Below, in pieces: positions 56,499 to 64,000 of a DNA stretch of 64,000 nt (position 1 is its first letter; every line of letters begins with the position of its first letter). Origin of the DNA: RBG-16-64-13 sp963803925 (GTDB lineage Bacteria > Actinomycetota > Thermoleophilia > RBG-16-64-13); NCBI GenBank assembly GCA_963803925.1, contig CAWDOM010000008.1, positions 1 to 64,000 on the forward strand. Direction: 5' to 3'. The position numbers and the translations under genes are program-made. The notes under the pieces are model-generated. The model was not told the DNA's origin. It did no database searches and saw nothing but the letters and a program-made list of their open reading frames with translations.

Positions 56499-57026
56499 CT
56501 ACTCCTTGTGTTCCTTGATAGCGTCTCTGAGATCTTGGATGGTCTCGACCGCGGCCGGATCGACGAACGTGACGTCCTTGCCCGATTCGAAGCTGGGGTG
56601 CAGCGGCAAGAATGCTTTCTTTGGAGAGGTCGGGCCGGTGGTGCCACCTCGCAGCTCGAATCCCTGCACGGCGCCGGTGGCGCGGTCGAAGTAGAAGTTC
56701 TCTATCTTGCCGAGTTGCCGGCCATCGGTGGTCTGGATGGGGCTCCCCTGGAGGACGAAACCCCGCTCGAGGACCTCGTTGATCTCTGGGGCCGCGGAAG
56801 CCTTGACGACGCTATCGTCGGCGTTGACGATCACCGCGTCGCGCCCGGCCACCAGGATCGATGCCCACGGCACCACCCGGGTGCTGCCGATCAGTCTCTC
56901 GCCCACCACGAGACCGAGTACGCGGGTACCTCTCCTGTCCACAACCAAATCCTCAACCCGGCCGACTTTGGCGCCGGTGTCTCGCGTGAAGACCGGGAGT
57001 CTCAAAATGTCTCTGCCTCTGATCAT
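56499..57026 (-). CDS. PRC-barrel domain protein
   Basis: The 175-residue protein contains two PRC-barrel units: ILRLPVFTRDTGAKVGRVEDLVVDRR-type start at residues 6-80 and QGSPIQTTDGRQLGKIENFYFD at about 92-165. These small beta-barrels occur in photosynthetic reaction centres, RimM and stress proteins, and usually mediate binding. It is followed upstream on the same strand by a tiny membrane peptide and the cation antiporter. Confidence 0.85.
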   Translation of the reverse strand: MIRGRDILRLPVFTRDTGAKVGRVEDLVVDRRGTRVLGLVVGERLIGSTRVVPWASILVAGRDAVIVNADDSVVKASAAPEINEVLERGFVLQGSPIQTTDGRQLGKIENFYFDRATGAVQGFELRGGTTGPTSPKKAFLPLHPSFESGKDVTFVDPAAVETIQDLRDAIKEHKE

Positions 57027-57074
57027 CGTCGGCGCTCCTTTGGGTTTGTCTCGAAAGTCCGGCAGGCGGAAAGG

Positions 57075-57176
57075 CTAGGCGAGTGTCAAGACGAGAACTA
57101 CAACGACGACCACTACAATCAACGCAGCCACCAGCCACGGCCACATCGGTCGCTTCTTTCCCATCGCTCGTGCCAT
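57075..57176 (-). CDS. 33-residue single-helix membrane peptide
   Basis: On the minus strand GGAGGCTTCC precedes ATG 57176. The peptide begins MARAMGKKRPMWPW, continues with a long Val/Leu/Ile helix containing seven consecutive valines, and ends in LTLA before TAG. The basic N terminus suggests an N-in single-span orientation. It lies between the antiporter and the PRC-barrel gene on the same strand. Function unknown; a small regulator of the antiporter is one possibility. Confidence 0.6.
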   Translation of the reverse strand: MARAMGKKRPMWPWLVAALIVVVVVVVLVLTLA

Positions 57177-57196
57177 GGAAGCCTCCTTGTCTCTGG

Positions 57197-59086
57197 TTAC
57201 CCTGACCCGCCGGACTCTTCGTTCTGGGCCGGCTCCTCGTTATGCCTAGCATCAGAATACATCCGCGACTGCCTTGAGCGCGAAGCGAGATGGGGCAATA
57301 TTTTCGGCTGCCACTCTTGCTTGAAGCGCGTGGACACTCTCACCATGGTCTCGTCGGCCCCCACCAGGCGAGCCGAGACGGTGTCCACCCAGCGCCGGGG
57401 CTGGGTTCCTACGGCTGCGACGTCGAAGACGGGGCACCCTACACGTTCGCCCAGAGCTTCTGTGTCGCCCAGTACTTCGCGCATCTTCTTCGGGAGCGAA
57501 ATGAACAGAACGTCGGGATTGAGGGCTCTCACCGAGTCCAGAAGCAGGTCGGGCCCGCGATGATCGAGAGCGAACGTCAGCGGATCGGCGGAGGGGGCTT
57601 CGTCGGCGGGTCTCGTGGCGGGGCTGTTGCCCTTGACGAGCGCCGCGGCCTCGACTGTGAGCTCCACCGGCACCGGCGGTCCCGGCGACACGTGGATCTC
57701 GACGAGGTCGGCATTCAGTCGCGCCGCCATCCTCTTTGGGGCCTCCATGGGCGGCGGCGGGCCGAACGAGGCTCTTAGCACGACCACCCGCGACTTGCGG
57801 CTTTCGAGCTCTTTGATGGCTTCCGCGAGGGTGAGGGGCTGGATAGACGACCACTCCCGAGCTTCACCCGCCCGTCTCGCGGCCCAGTGCACCCCAAGGG
57901 GTCCCACCAGTTCGAAGACGACCACGGCGGCGAGTACGGTGGCGAGTATCATTTCGCCGTTCTGCGGGAGGGTGTCGCGGGCGATGACCGCCAATCCGAC
58001 GGCCGCGCCCGCCTGCGGGAGCAGCGCGACTCCCAGGGCGCGGAACTGGATCGCGCTCGTTGAGCTCCACTTCAATCGTATGGTGGCAATGAACGGCCCC
58101 ACCATCTTGCCGAATGCCCGTCCGAGCAGGTAGACGGCGAATATCCAGCCGATGCCCCCCAACGCTCGGATGTGCAGGCTCGCGCCCGCCCAGAGGAAGA
58201 ATATGCAGAAGACCGGGTATTCGAGTGGGTTGAGAGCGGAGAAGACCCGGTCGCGGTCGCGGTCGTCTTTGGTGAGATTGGCCGCGGTGGCGCCCATAGA
58301 CAGACCCGCGAGGAGAACCGAGAGATGGAGGTACTCCACGACGCCCGTTACGAGCAGCACGTAGGCGAGGGCGAACATCGACAACTCGTGAGACGAACGG
58401 ACGCTGCGCACCGCTCGAGACACCAACGCCCCCGCGACCAACCCTATCGCGATGGAGGCGACTATCGTTATGGCGCCGTCGAGGTAGAGACTGTGGGCCG
58501 ATCCGTTGCCTGCCATGGCCACCACAAAGGGGAGGGTGAGCGAAAAGAAGAGCACCGCGAAGACATTGTCCGTGGCCACGGCCGCGCCGAGGATCTTGGT
58601 GAACGCACCCTTGGCCCCGCTCTCCTTGAGGGTGCTGATGACGGTCGCGATACCGGTCGTGCCGGCGATCGCGCCGATAGGAAGCGCCACCTCGATCCGC
58701 CCGGTCAGAAGGTAGGCCCCGATCGTGACGAAGACGACGGGTAGGACGGTTTCCAGTCCGATGGCCACGTAGTGCCGCGATGAAAGGCTGACGAGATCGG
58801 CTATCCTCAGACGCTCTCCGGCCGCGAAGGCGATCATTCCCAAGGCGATGGGTTCGATGATGCGGAGCGAACCCATCATCGTGACGTTGATGAAGTTCAA
58901 GCCCGATGGGCCGAGAGCGATTCCCAGCACCAAGAAGGCGGTGACTACGGGTATCTGCAGCCGTCGCGAGTACCTGAGAGCGAGGTATCCAAGCCAGATG
59001 AGGACGCAGGCGACAAGGAGCAAGGTCTCGAGGTTATCCCGGGGTTCGGTGAAGAACCCCGAAATGGCCATTGCTTGTTCGCCCAC
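57197..59086 (-). CDS. CPA2/Kef-type cation:proton antiporter with cytosolic domain
   Basis: The 629-residue protein starts at GTG 59086 behind GAAGGGG. About 12 helices (residues 20-410) carry antiporter motifs such as VTAFLVLGIALGPSGLN, AIAGTTGIATVISTLKESG and FKMVGPF-like ends (LGRAFGKMVGPFIATIRL). The last 210 residues are soluble and may regulate exchange or bind nucleotide, but no TrkA-N Rossmann motif is evident. It would exchange Na+ or K+ for H+. The 33-residue membrane peptide follows 20 bases downstream. Confidence 0.87.
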   Translation of the reverse strand: MGEQAMAISGFFTEPRDNLETLLLVACVLIWLGYLALRYSRRLQIPVVTAFLVLGIALGPSGLNFINVTMMGSLRIIEPIALGMIAFAAGERLRIADLVSLSSRHYVAIGLETVLPVVFVTIGAYLLTGRIEVALPIGAIAGTTGIATVISTLKESGAKGAFTKILGAAVATDNVFAVLFFSLTLPFVVAMAGNGSAHSLYLDGAITIVASIAIGLVAGALVSRAVRSVRSSHELSMFALAYVLLVTGVVEYLHLSVLLAGLSMGATAANLTKDDRDRDRVFSALNPLEYPVFCIFFLWAGASLHIRALGGIGWIFAVYLLGRAFGKMVGPFIATIRLKWSSTSAIQFRALGVALLPQAGAAVGLAVIARDTLPQNGEMILATVLAAVVVFELVGPLGVHWAARRAGEAREWSSIQPLTLAEAIKELESRKSRVVVLRASFGPPPPMEAPKRMAARLNADLVEIHVSPGPPVPVELTVEAAALVKGNSPATRPADEAPSADPLTFALDHRGPDLLLDSVRALNPDVLFISLPKKMREVLGDTEALGERVGCPVFDVAAVGTQPRRWVDTVSARLVGADETMVRVSTRFKQEWQPKILPHLASRSRQSRMYSDARHNEEPAQNEESGGSG

Positions 59087-59194
59087 TCACACCCCTTCGC
59101 ACTTCGCCTCATGGGCGACCGTCTCGCTCGTGTCCCATGACACTGTAAAGGCGGCGCGAACGGTAATCAATACCTGGGCTGCCGGCGGCGATCC

Positions 59195-60169
59195 CTACAG
59201 CGAGTCCGTGGGGGCAGTGGTCGACACTCGTTCTCTCAGCCAGACGGTGCGCTGCGGGAACGGGATCTCGAACCCCTCGCGGTCGAAAGCTTCCTTGAGT
59301 TTGCCTCTGAGGGCACGCGCCATCGCCCACTGCGCGCCGGGCATAGTCTTCATGACCAGGCGGATCGCGATCGAGTTGTCGCCGAAGTCCTCCACTCCCC
59401 AGAGCTCGGGTTCTTCGATGATCTCTCCGCCTTCGCATGTGCGCCACACGTCGTCGGCCACGCTCTTGATGAGGGCGGAGGCCGCGGGGATGTCGGCGTC
59501 GTACGCCACCGGCACGTCGAGCACAACGCGCGCCCAGTACTGGGATTTGTTACCCGACCGCCTGATCTCGCCGTTCGGCACGTGCCATGTGGTGCCGTCG
59601 AGGCCGCGGAGTCTCGTCGATCTCAAGGTGACCTCCTCGACGACACCCGAAGCTTCGCCCACGTCGACGATGTCGCCGACGCCGTACTGATCTTCTATGA
59701 CGATGAACATGCCGCTCAGAAAGTCCTTGACGATGCTCTGGGCGCCAAACCCCAGGGCGACACCGGCTATGCCGGCGCCGGCGAGGATCGGGCCGAGATT
59801 GACCTCGAGTTCCCCCAGGCAGAGCATCGCCGCCAGAGCGTAGATGACGATACTGCACACGCTCGCCGTCGTTACTCCCAAGGTGCGGGCGCGTTGCGCA
59901 GCGCGCTCGCGCCGCTCGGCGCTCGGCAACGCCTCGGCGAGCCGGTCTCGAAACAGTCCGAAGCGCTGGTCGGGATCTTGCTCGCGCTCGCCCCGGCGCC
60001 GCTCTTGCCGCTCGGCCACGCGTGTGGCCACCTTGCGGACAGCCCGTCTGACTATCCTCGCCAGTATGAAGGCCACAATGAGAATGAGGACGATGCGCCC
60101 GGCCCTGATGGCGACCGTCTCGACGTTGTTGCCGAAGAAGTCCTGAAACGAGACCGCCATGTTCTGCAT
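59195..60169 (-). CDS. Small-conductance mechanosensitive channel, MscS family
   Basis: ATG 60169 follows AAGGGAGATATGAG. The 324-residue protein has a membrane helix (VLILIVAFILARIVRR), a charged linker (RQERRRGEREQDPDQ), two further helices, the pore-lining helix LAGAGIAGVALGFGAQSIVKD and the beta domain GDIVDVGEASGVVEEVTLRS with the VPNGEI signature. It opens under membrane tension to release solutes. It may be expressed alongside the neighbouring antiporter, both being osmotic or ionic functions. Confidence 0.93.
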   Translation of the reverse strand: MQNMAVSFQDFFGNNVETVAIRAGRIVLILIVAFILARIVRRAVRKVATRVAERQERRRGEREQDPDQRFGLFRDRLAEALPSAERRERAAQRARTLGVTTASVCSIVIYALAAMLCLGELEVNLGPILAGAGIAGVALGFGAQSIVKDFLSGMFIVIEDQYGVGDIVDVGEASGVVEEVTLRSTRLRGLDGTTWHVPNGEIRRSGNKSQYWARVVLDVPVAYDADIPAASALIKSVADDVWRTCEGGEIIEEPELWGVEDFGDNSIAIRLVMKTMPGAQWAMARALRGKLKEAFDREGFEIPFPQRTVWLRERVSTTAPTDSL

Positions 60170-60379
60170 CTCATATCTCCCTTGCCGCGTGGCGGGGCTT
60201 TGTAAGCGTCTGAAGGCGAGTATGCCTGGACGAGTCGCGCGGTCCATCGCTCCCGGCGCTATGCCCCATAGCTCTAAGGAGCTACCCCCGGCGCCCCTCT
60301 GGCGGCAATCGTGTAGACTGAAAGCCGGACGTGCGGTTGAGTAGCGCGCCAGAGCGGCAGGAAGACATGGAGGTTGGCC

Positions 60380-61030
60380 ATGCGTCCACCGGCCGGGTCG
60401 AATCCGGTTCGCAAGACCCGCATCGCTCTCGTTCATCACAACACCCTGTTACGCGAAGGGCTCTGCCAGATTCTCGAAGAGGGAGGCTTCTCCGTGGTCT
60501 GGCACGGAGGGAGCGGGACGGACATCGAGGGTCTGCTCGTCGACTACTCACCCCAAGTCATTCTTCTCGAGTGGGAAGCGCCGGGCGTGGGAACGCCGCT
60601 CGTCGCGAGTCTGGCCGCTCTCAGCTCGCGTCCGGTGGTGGTCGCTATCAGCCGCCCAGACACCTGCGACGACCTGTCTGAAGCTCTGGGGGCAGGAGCG
60701 GCGGGATGCCTGTCGGTGAACATGACCTCCGGGGACTTTCTCACCGCGCTGAGGATGCTGGCGCACGGCGACATTCTCGTATCGCACGAGATGGTGCCGG
60801 CCGTGAGCGGTCCCGGGGGAGGATCGGAGCGCGCTCAGGACTCGCTGACTCCGCGAGAGCTGGAGATACTCCGGTCGCTCGGTCGCGGGGCGACCAATCC
60901 GGAGATCGCCGAGGAGCTCCTCATCTCGCCACACACCGTCAAGATCCACGTGCGCCGCATCCTCGCTAAGATGGAGTTTCGAAACCGTCAGCAGGCCGCG
61001 GCCTACGCGGCCCAGGAGGGCCTGATCTAG
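60380..61030 (+). CDS. NarL/LuxR-type regulator with a degenerate receiver domain
   Basis: ATG 60380 lies six bases after GGAGG; an in-frame TTG at 60374 is too close. The 216-residue protein has a receiver-like fold (residues 13-135) and a C-terminal GerE helix-turn-helix (LTPRELEILRSLGRGATNPE, SPHTVKIHVRRIL). The acidic pocket DD is His19-His20 (ALVHHNTLLREG), and the phosphoacceptor Asp is Glu64 (ILLEWEAP). It is therefore unlikely to be switched on by ordinary phosphorylation. No histidine kinase gene is adjacent. Confidence 0.85.
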   Translation: MRPPAGSNPVRKTRIALVHHNTLLREGLCQILEEGGFSVVWHGGSGTDIEGLLVDYSPQVILLEWEAPGVGTPLVASLAALSSRPVVVAISRPDTCDDLSEALGAGAAGCLSVNMTSGDFLTALRMLAHGDILVSHEMVPAVSGPGGGSERAQDSLTPRELEILRSLGRGATNPEIAEELLISPHTVKIHVRRILAKMEFRNRQQAAAYAAQEGLI

Positions 61031-61177
61031 CCTGGCGCGGAAACCGCATAGCCCGACCGGGTTCGCAGAAATACCCAACCGGGGGATTGCAGGGGCCCTT
61101 CGTCGCCGGATACTCGTGTTCACAGCCGTGAATAGCCCGCGCCGGCGTTGTGGCGTGGTCAACGGAAAGGAGACACG

Positions 61178-61471
61178 ATGGTTTCGGTGAGCGAGGCGGC
61201 AAGCGCCTTCATGATGGAACGCCTGACGAGCATCCCCATCCCTCCCGACACAGGTTACCGGCTCGATGCCTCCAAGGGAGGATACAAACTGCACCTGGAC
61301 CGGCCCGCGGACAAGGACCGGGTGGTTCGTTGCGAGGGGCAGGTCGTACTCATGGTCGCGCCCGATGTAGACGCGCGGCTGGACGGCACCATTCTCGCCG
61401 TCAAGGCCGGTGACGACGAGGGGTTGGTACTGGAGCCCGCCGGTCAGCCTGACGAGGGCGCGGCCGAATAG
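61178..61471 (+). CDS. HesB/IscA-like small protein lacking the cluster cysteines
   Basis: ATG 61178 follows AAAGGAGACACG. The 97-residue protein begins VSEAASAFMMERL and continues with beta strands (YRLDASKGGYKLHLDRP, VVLMVAPDVDARLDGTILAV) in the pattern of the HesB/IscA fold. Only one cysteine (VRCEG) is present, so it lacks the three cysteines of true A-type Fe-S carriers. Such cysteine-poor homologues have no settled function. Confidence 0.55.
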   Translation: MVSVSEAASAFMMERLTSIPIPPDTGYRLDASKGGYKLHLDRPADKDRVVRCEGQVVLMVAPDVDARLDGTILAVKAGDDEGLVLEPAGQPDEGAAE

Positions 61472-61515
61472 TCTGGCCACACCGGCGGCGCTGCGCCGGT
61501 ATAGGAGGGCGGTGA

Positions 61516-61556
61516 GGGGGCGCGCCGGGCTTCTGCCCGGCGCGCCCCCTTCGTTT
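61516..61556 (+). terminator. Terminator after the IscA-like gene
   Basis: GGGGGCGCGCCGGGC (61516-61530) pairs with GCCCGGCGCGCCCCC (61535-61549) over TTCT, followed by TTCGTTT. Confidence 0.8.
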
Positions 61557-61590
61557 CGGCCCCACTGAGAACGCGGCGGCGCCGCAACAA

Positions 61591-61620
61591 AAAAGGGGCG
61601 GCCTCGCGGCCGCCCCTTTT
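61591..61620 (-). terminator. Terminator for acs (bidirectional shape)
   Basis: AAAAGGGGCGGCC (61591-61603) pairs perfectly with GGCCGCCCCTTTT (61608-61620) around TCGC. On the minus strand the stem is followed by a T-run, fitting termination of acs. Confidence 0.85.
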
Positions 61621-61668
61621 CTACCAAGCGCCTGCGGCGCCCAGCTCAGTGCATCATCGGGCGAAGCC

Positions 61669-63625
61669 CTACTGCTGCCGGTGCTCCACCAGGTTCTCGA
61701 CCACCGACGGATCGGCCAGGGTCGAGGTATCGCCCAGGTCGTTGATCTCGTTGGCGGCGATCTTCTTGAGGATGCGGCGCATGATCTTGCCCGAACGGGT
61801 CTTCGGCAGGCCGGGGGCCCACTGGATGACGTCCGGGGTGGCGATCGGGCCGATCTCGGCGCGTACGTGCTTGACGAGGGCCTTCTTGAGGTCGTCCGAC
61901 GGCTCGACGCCGACGTTCAGGGTCACGTAGGCGTAGATGCCCTGGCCCTTGATCGGGTGCGGCATGCCGACCACAGCGGCCTCGGCCACGCTGTCGTGGC
62001 TGACAAGGGCCGACTCGACTTCGGCGGTGCCCATGCGGTGGCCCGAGACGTTGATGACGTCGTCCACGCGGCCGGTGATCCAGTGGTAACCGTCTTCGTC
62101 GCGGCGGCAGCCGTCACCGGTGAAGTAGAGGCCGGGGTACTGCACGAAGTAGGTGTCCTTGAAGCGCTCCTGGTCGCCGAAGACACCGCGCATCATGCCG
62201 GGCCACGGGCGACGGATGCAGAGGTTGCCCACGCCGGGGCCGGTGATCTCTTCGCCGTTCTCGTCGACAAGCACAGGCTCGACGCCGAAGAAGGGCAGGG
62301 TGGCCGAACCGGGCTTGATCTTCATCGCGCCGGGGCACGGCGTGATCAGGAAGCCGCCGGTCTCAGTCTGCCAGTAGGTATCGACGATCGGGCAGCGACC
62401 GCCGCCGATGAGGTCGTAGTACCACATCCAGACTTCGGGGTTGATCGGCTCGCCCACGGTGCCGAGCACGCGAAGCGAAGAGAGGTCGTGCTTGGTGACC
62501 CAGTCGTCACCCTCACGGGCGATCGAACGGAGGGCGGTCGGGGCGGTGTAGAAGATGTTGACCTTGTACTTCTCTACGACGGCCCAGAAGCGGTCGGGCT
62601 GCGGGTAGCTGGGGATACCCTCGAAGAGGATACCTGTCGCGGCGTTGGCCAGGGGCGCGTAGACGATGTAGGTGTGACCCGTGACCCAGCCGATGTCGGC
62701 TGTGCACCAGTAGACCTGCTCGGGCTTGTAGTCGAAGACGATCTCGTGCGTCATGGCGCCGAACAGCAGGTAACCGCCGGTCGTGTGCATAACGCCCTTG
62801 GGCTTGCCCGTCGAACCGGACGTATAGAGGATGAAGAGCGGGATCTTCGGCATCCATCTCTTCGCAGGGGCAGTCGGTGGTGATGCCGGGGGCGACGAGT
62901 TCTTCGTGATACCAGGTATCGCGACCCTCGACCCACGGGATGTCGGCGCCGGTGTGTTTGACCACGACGCACTGGGTAACCAAGGGGCTCTCGGCCATCG
63001 CCGCGTCGGCAGCGGTCTTCAGCGGGGTGGGACGGCCGCCGCGGAGACCCGTATCGGCGGTGATCATGAGGGTCGCCTCGGCGTTGATGGCGCGGTCGCG
63101 CAGGGCTTCAGCCGAGAAGCCGCCGAACACCACGCAGTGGACGGCGCCGATGCGGGCGCAGGCGAGCATGGCAACGGGAAGTTCCGGGATCATCGGAAGG
63201 TAGATGATGACCCGGTCGCCCTTCTTGATGCCCTTCTTCTTGAGGACGTTGGCGAACTTGGTGACTTCCTCCCACAGTTGGCGATAGGTGATCGTGCGGG
63301 TGGAGTCGGGGGAGTCGCCCTCGAAGTAGTAGGCGACCTTGTCGGCGTTCGGGCCTTCGAGGTGGCGATCGAGGCAGTTGTAGGCAACGTTCAGCTTGCC
63401 GCCTTCGAACCAACGGATCTTTGCGTTGGCGAAGTCATGGTTCTGCACGCGATCCCACTTCTTGAACCAGTGCAGTCTCTGCTCCGCCTGCTCAGCCCAG
63501 AAAGCGTCGGCGTCATCGATGGAGCGGCGGTACATCTCCTGGTACTGCTCCATGCTCGAGACGTATGCAGTCTTCTTGAAATCGTCTGGGACGTCGAAGA
63601 TCTTCTCGATGGATTCGTTTGCCAC
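61669..63625 (-). CDS. acs: Acetyl-CoA synthetase, one frameshift
   Basis: GTG 63625, behind CGGAGGAAACT, gives VANESIEKIFDVPDDFKK; an in-frame ATG at 63697 lacks such a site. Blocks VAYNCLDRHLEGPNADKVA and CVVFGGFSAEALRDR lie in the first frame to about 62855, then one indel leads to the P-loop YTSGSTGKPKGVMHTTGG, WCTADIGWVTGHTYIVYAP, YWQTETGGFLITP, GRVDDVINVSGHR and the acetylatable KTRSGKIMRRIL. The total is about 652 residues, the normal Acs size. It activates acetate to acetyl-CoA, the co-substrate of BKACE in the proposed pathway. Confidence 0.93.
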
Positions 63626-63854
63626 AGTTTCCTCCGGTGCTTCGGATTTATCCGACAATGCTTTACCCCGAGAGATCGGGGATTGAGCGCAAAACATACG
63701 TAGAATAGCATACGACCACGTGTTCTTACCCTAGGACTTCCCTAGTCTTCGGGCGCACGGGCCGCGCGCCCATGTGAGACAGTATGCGGGATACGAACCG
63801 GTCGCCGGGCGACTCGCCGCACTGTCACCGGCCGGTCTTGAACGAGGAGGACGC

Positions 63855-64000
63855 ATGTTCATTCAGGTCTGCGGAGCGGCTGGTGAAGTCACCGGGTCAT
63901 GCTACCTGGTGGAGGTGGGTGACGTCCATTTCTTGGTCGACTGTGGCATGCACCAGGGGGGCGACAGGCAGTGGATGCAGAACCTGCAGCCGTTCTGCTT
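63855..64000 (+). CDS. MBL-fold metallo-hydrolase, 5' part
   Basis: ATG 63855 follows GAGGAGGACGC. The visible 48 residues, including AAGEVTGSCYLVEVGD and FLVDCGMHQGG, are the start of a metallo-beta-lactamase domain like those of the beta-CASP RNA-processing family. The HxHxDH metal motif and the rest lie beyond the window. Confidence 0.75.
   Translation, partial: MFIQVCGAAGEVTGSCYLVEVGDVHFLVDCGMHQGGDRQWMQNLQPFC

Noticed and set aside
61681..62883. A 400-residue plus-strand frame over acs
   Set aside because: It is the reverse complement of conserved Acs motifs and ends where the real gene's frame breaks.

Overview
The window is high-GC DNA from what looks like an anaerobic or facultatively anaerobic actinobacterium, most likely uncultured. 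The actinobacterial signs are the housekeeping order polA-rpsA-coaE-uvrB, a BldD-like regulator, an rpsA with four S1 domains and an acidic tail, frequent GTG/TTG starts, and lipoproteins with Thr/Pro/Ala-rich linkers. The species cannot be named from sequence alone.

Layout. (1) 1-2144: the 3' end of trpA, a BldD-like regulator, a lipoprotein and tRNA-Leu(CAA). (2) 2223-20979: a catabolic block that I read as an anaerobic pyrogallol/phloroglucinol (gallate and tannin-derived polyphenol) system. It holds a BKACE-family C-C bond-cleaving enzyme, a cupin, an SDR (candidate phloroglucinol reductase), a 3-hydroxyacyl-CoA-dehydrogenase-like enzyme, a cyclase-family hydrolase (candidate dihydrophloroglucinol cyclohydrolase), an IclR regulator, both subunits of a pyrogallol-phloroglucinol transhydroxylase-like molybdoenzyme, a TatD-like hydrolase, a five-gene Liv-type ABC importer with a Tat-lipoprotein binding protein, a second IclR regulator, TatA and a UroD/methyltransferase-like protein. 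Paired 17-bp inverted repeats 21 bp apart lie upstream of both the first iclR gene and the transhydroxylase, and a weaker pair lies upstream of the first pathway gene. (3) 21096-29459: glnA, polA, rpsA, coaE and uvrB, broken by many single-base indels that look like sequence errors.

(4) 29540-34687: MgtC/SapB, a hemerythrin-domain protein, a TRAP transporter (P-Q-M) and an AhpD/CMD-like protein. (5) 34772-36840 (minus): a TusA-like, IscS-like and IscU-MIP18 fusion operon in which the IscS-like protein lacks the PLP lysine. (6) 36979-39669: a membrane GAF-GGDEF-HD-GYP c-di-GMP protein. (7) 39914-45405: leuS, then an MntA/HepT nucleotidyltransferase-HEPN pair, a degenerate second copy of the leuS 3' end, and a second nucleotidyltransferase-HEPN pair. 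(8) 45390-64000: a lipoprotein, an ABC exporter, an MFS transporter, an SLH/IPT polysaccharide deacetylase, glucokinase, a DHA2 drug exporter, a B12-binding-type radical SAM protein, PRC-barrel, a 33-residue membrane peptide, a cation/proton antiporter, MscS, an atypical LuxR regulator, an IscA-like protein, acetyl-CoA synthetase and the start of an MBL-fold protein.

How the parts fit: the importer would bring in an aromatic acid or polyphenol, the transhydroxylase would convert pyrogallol to phloroglucinol, the SDR would reduce the ring, the cyclase-family enzyme would open it hydrolytically, the dehydrogenase would oxidise the hydroxy-oxohexanoate, and BKACE would cleave triacetate with acetyl-CoA. 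The assignments rest on family motifs, subunit architecture and gene context. Substrates are inferred.
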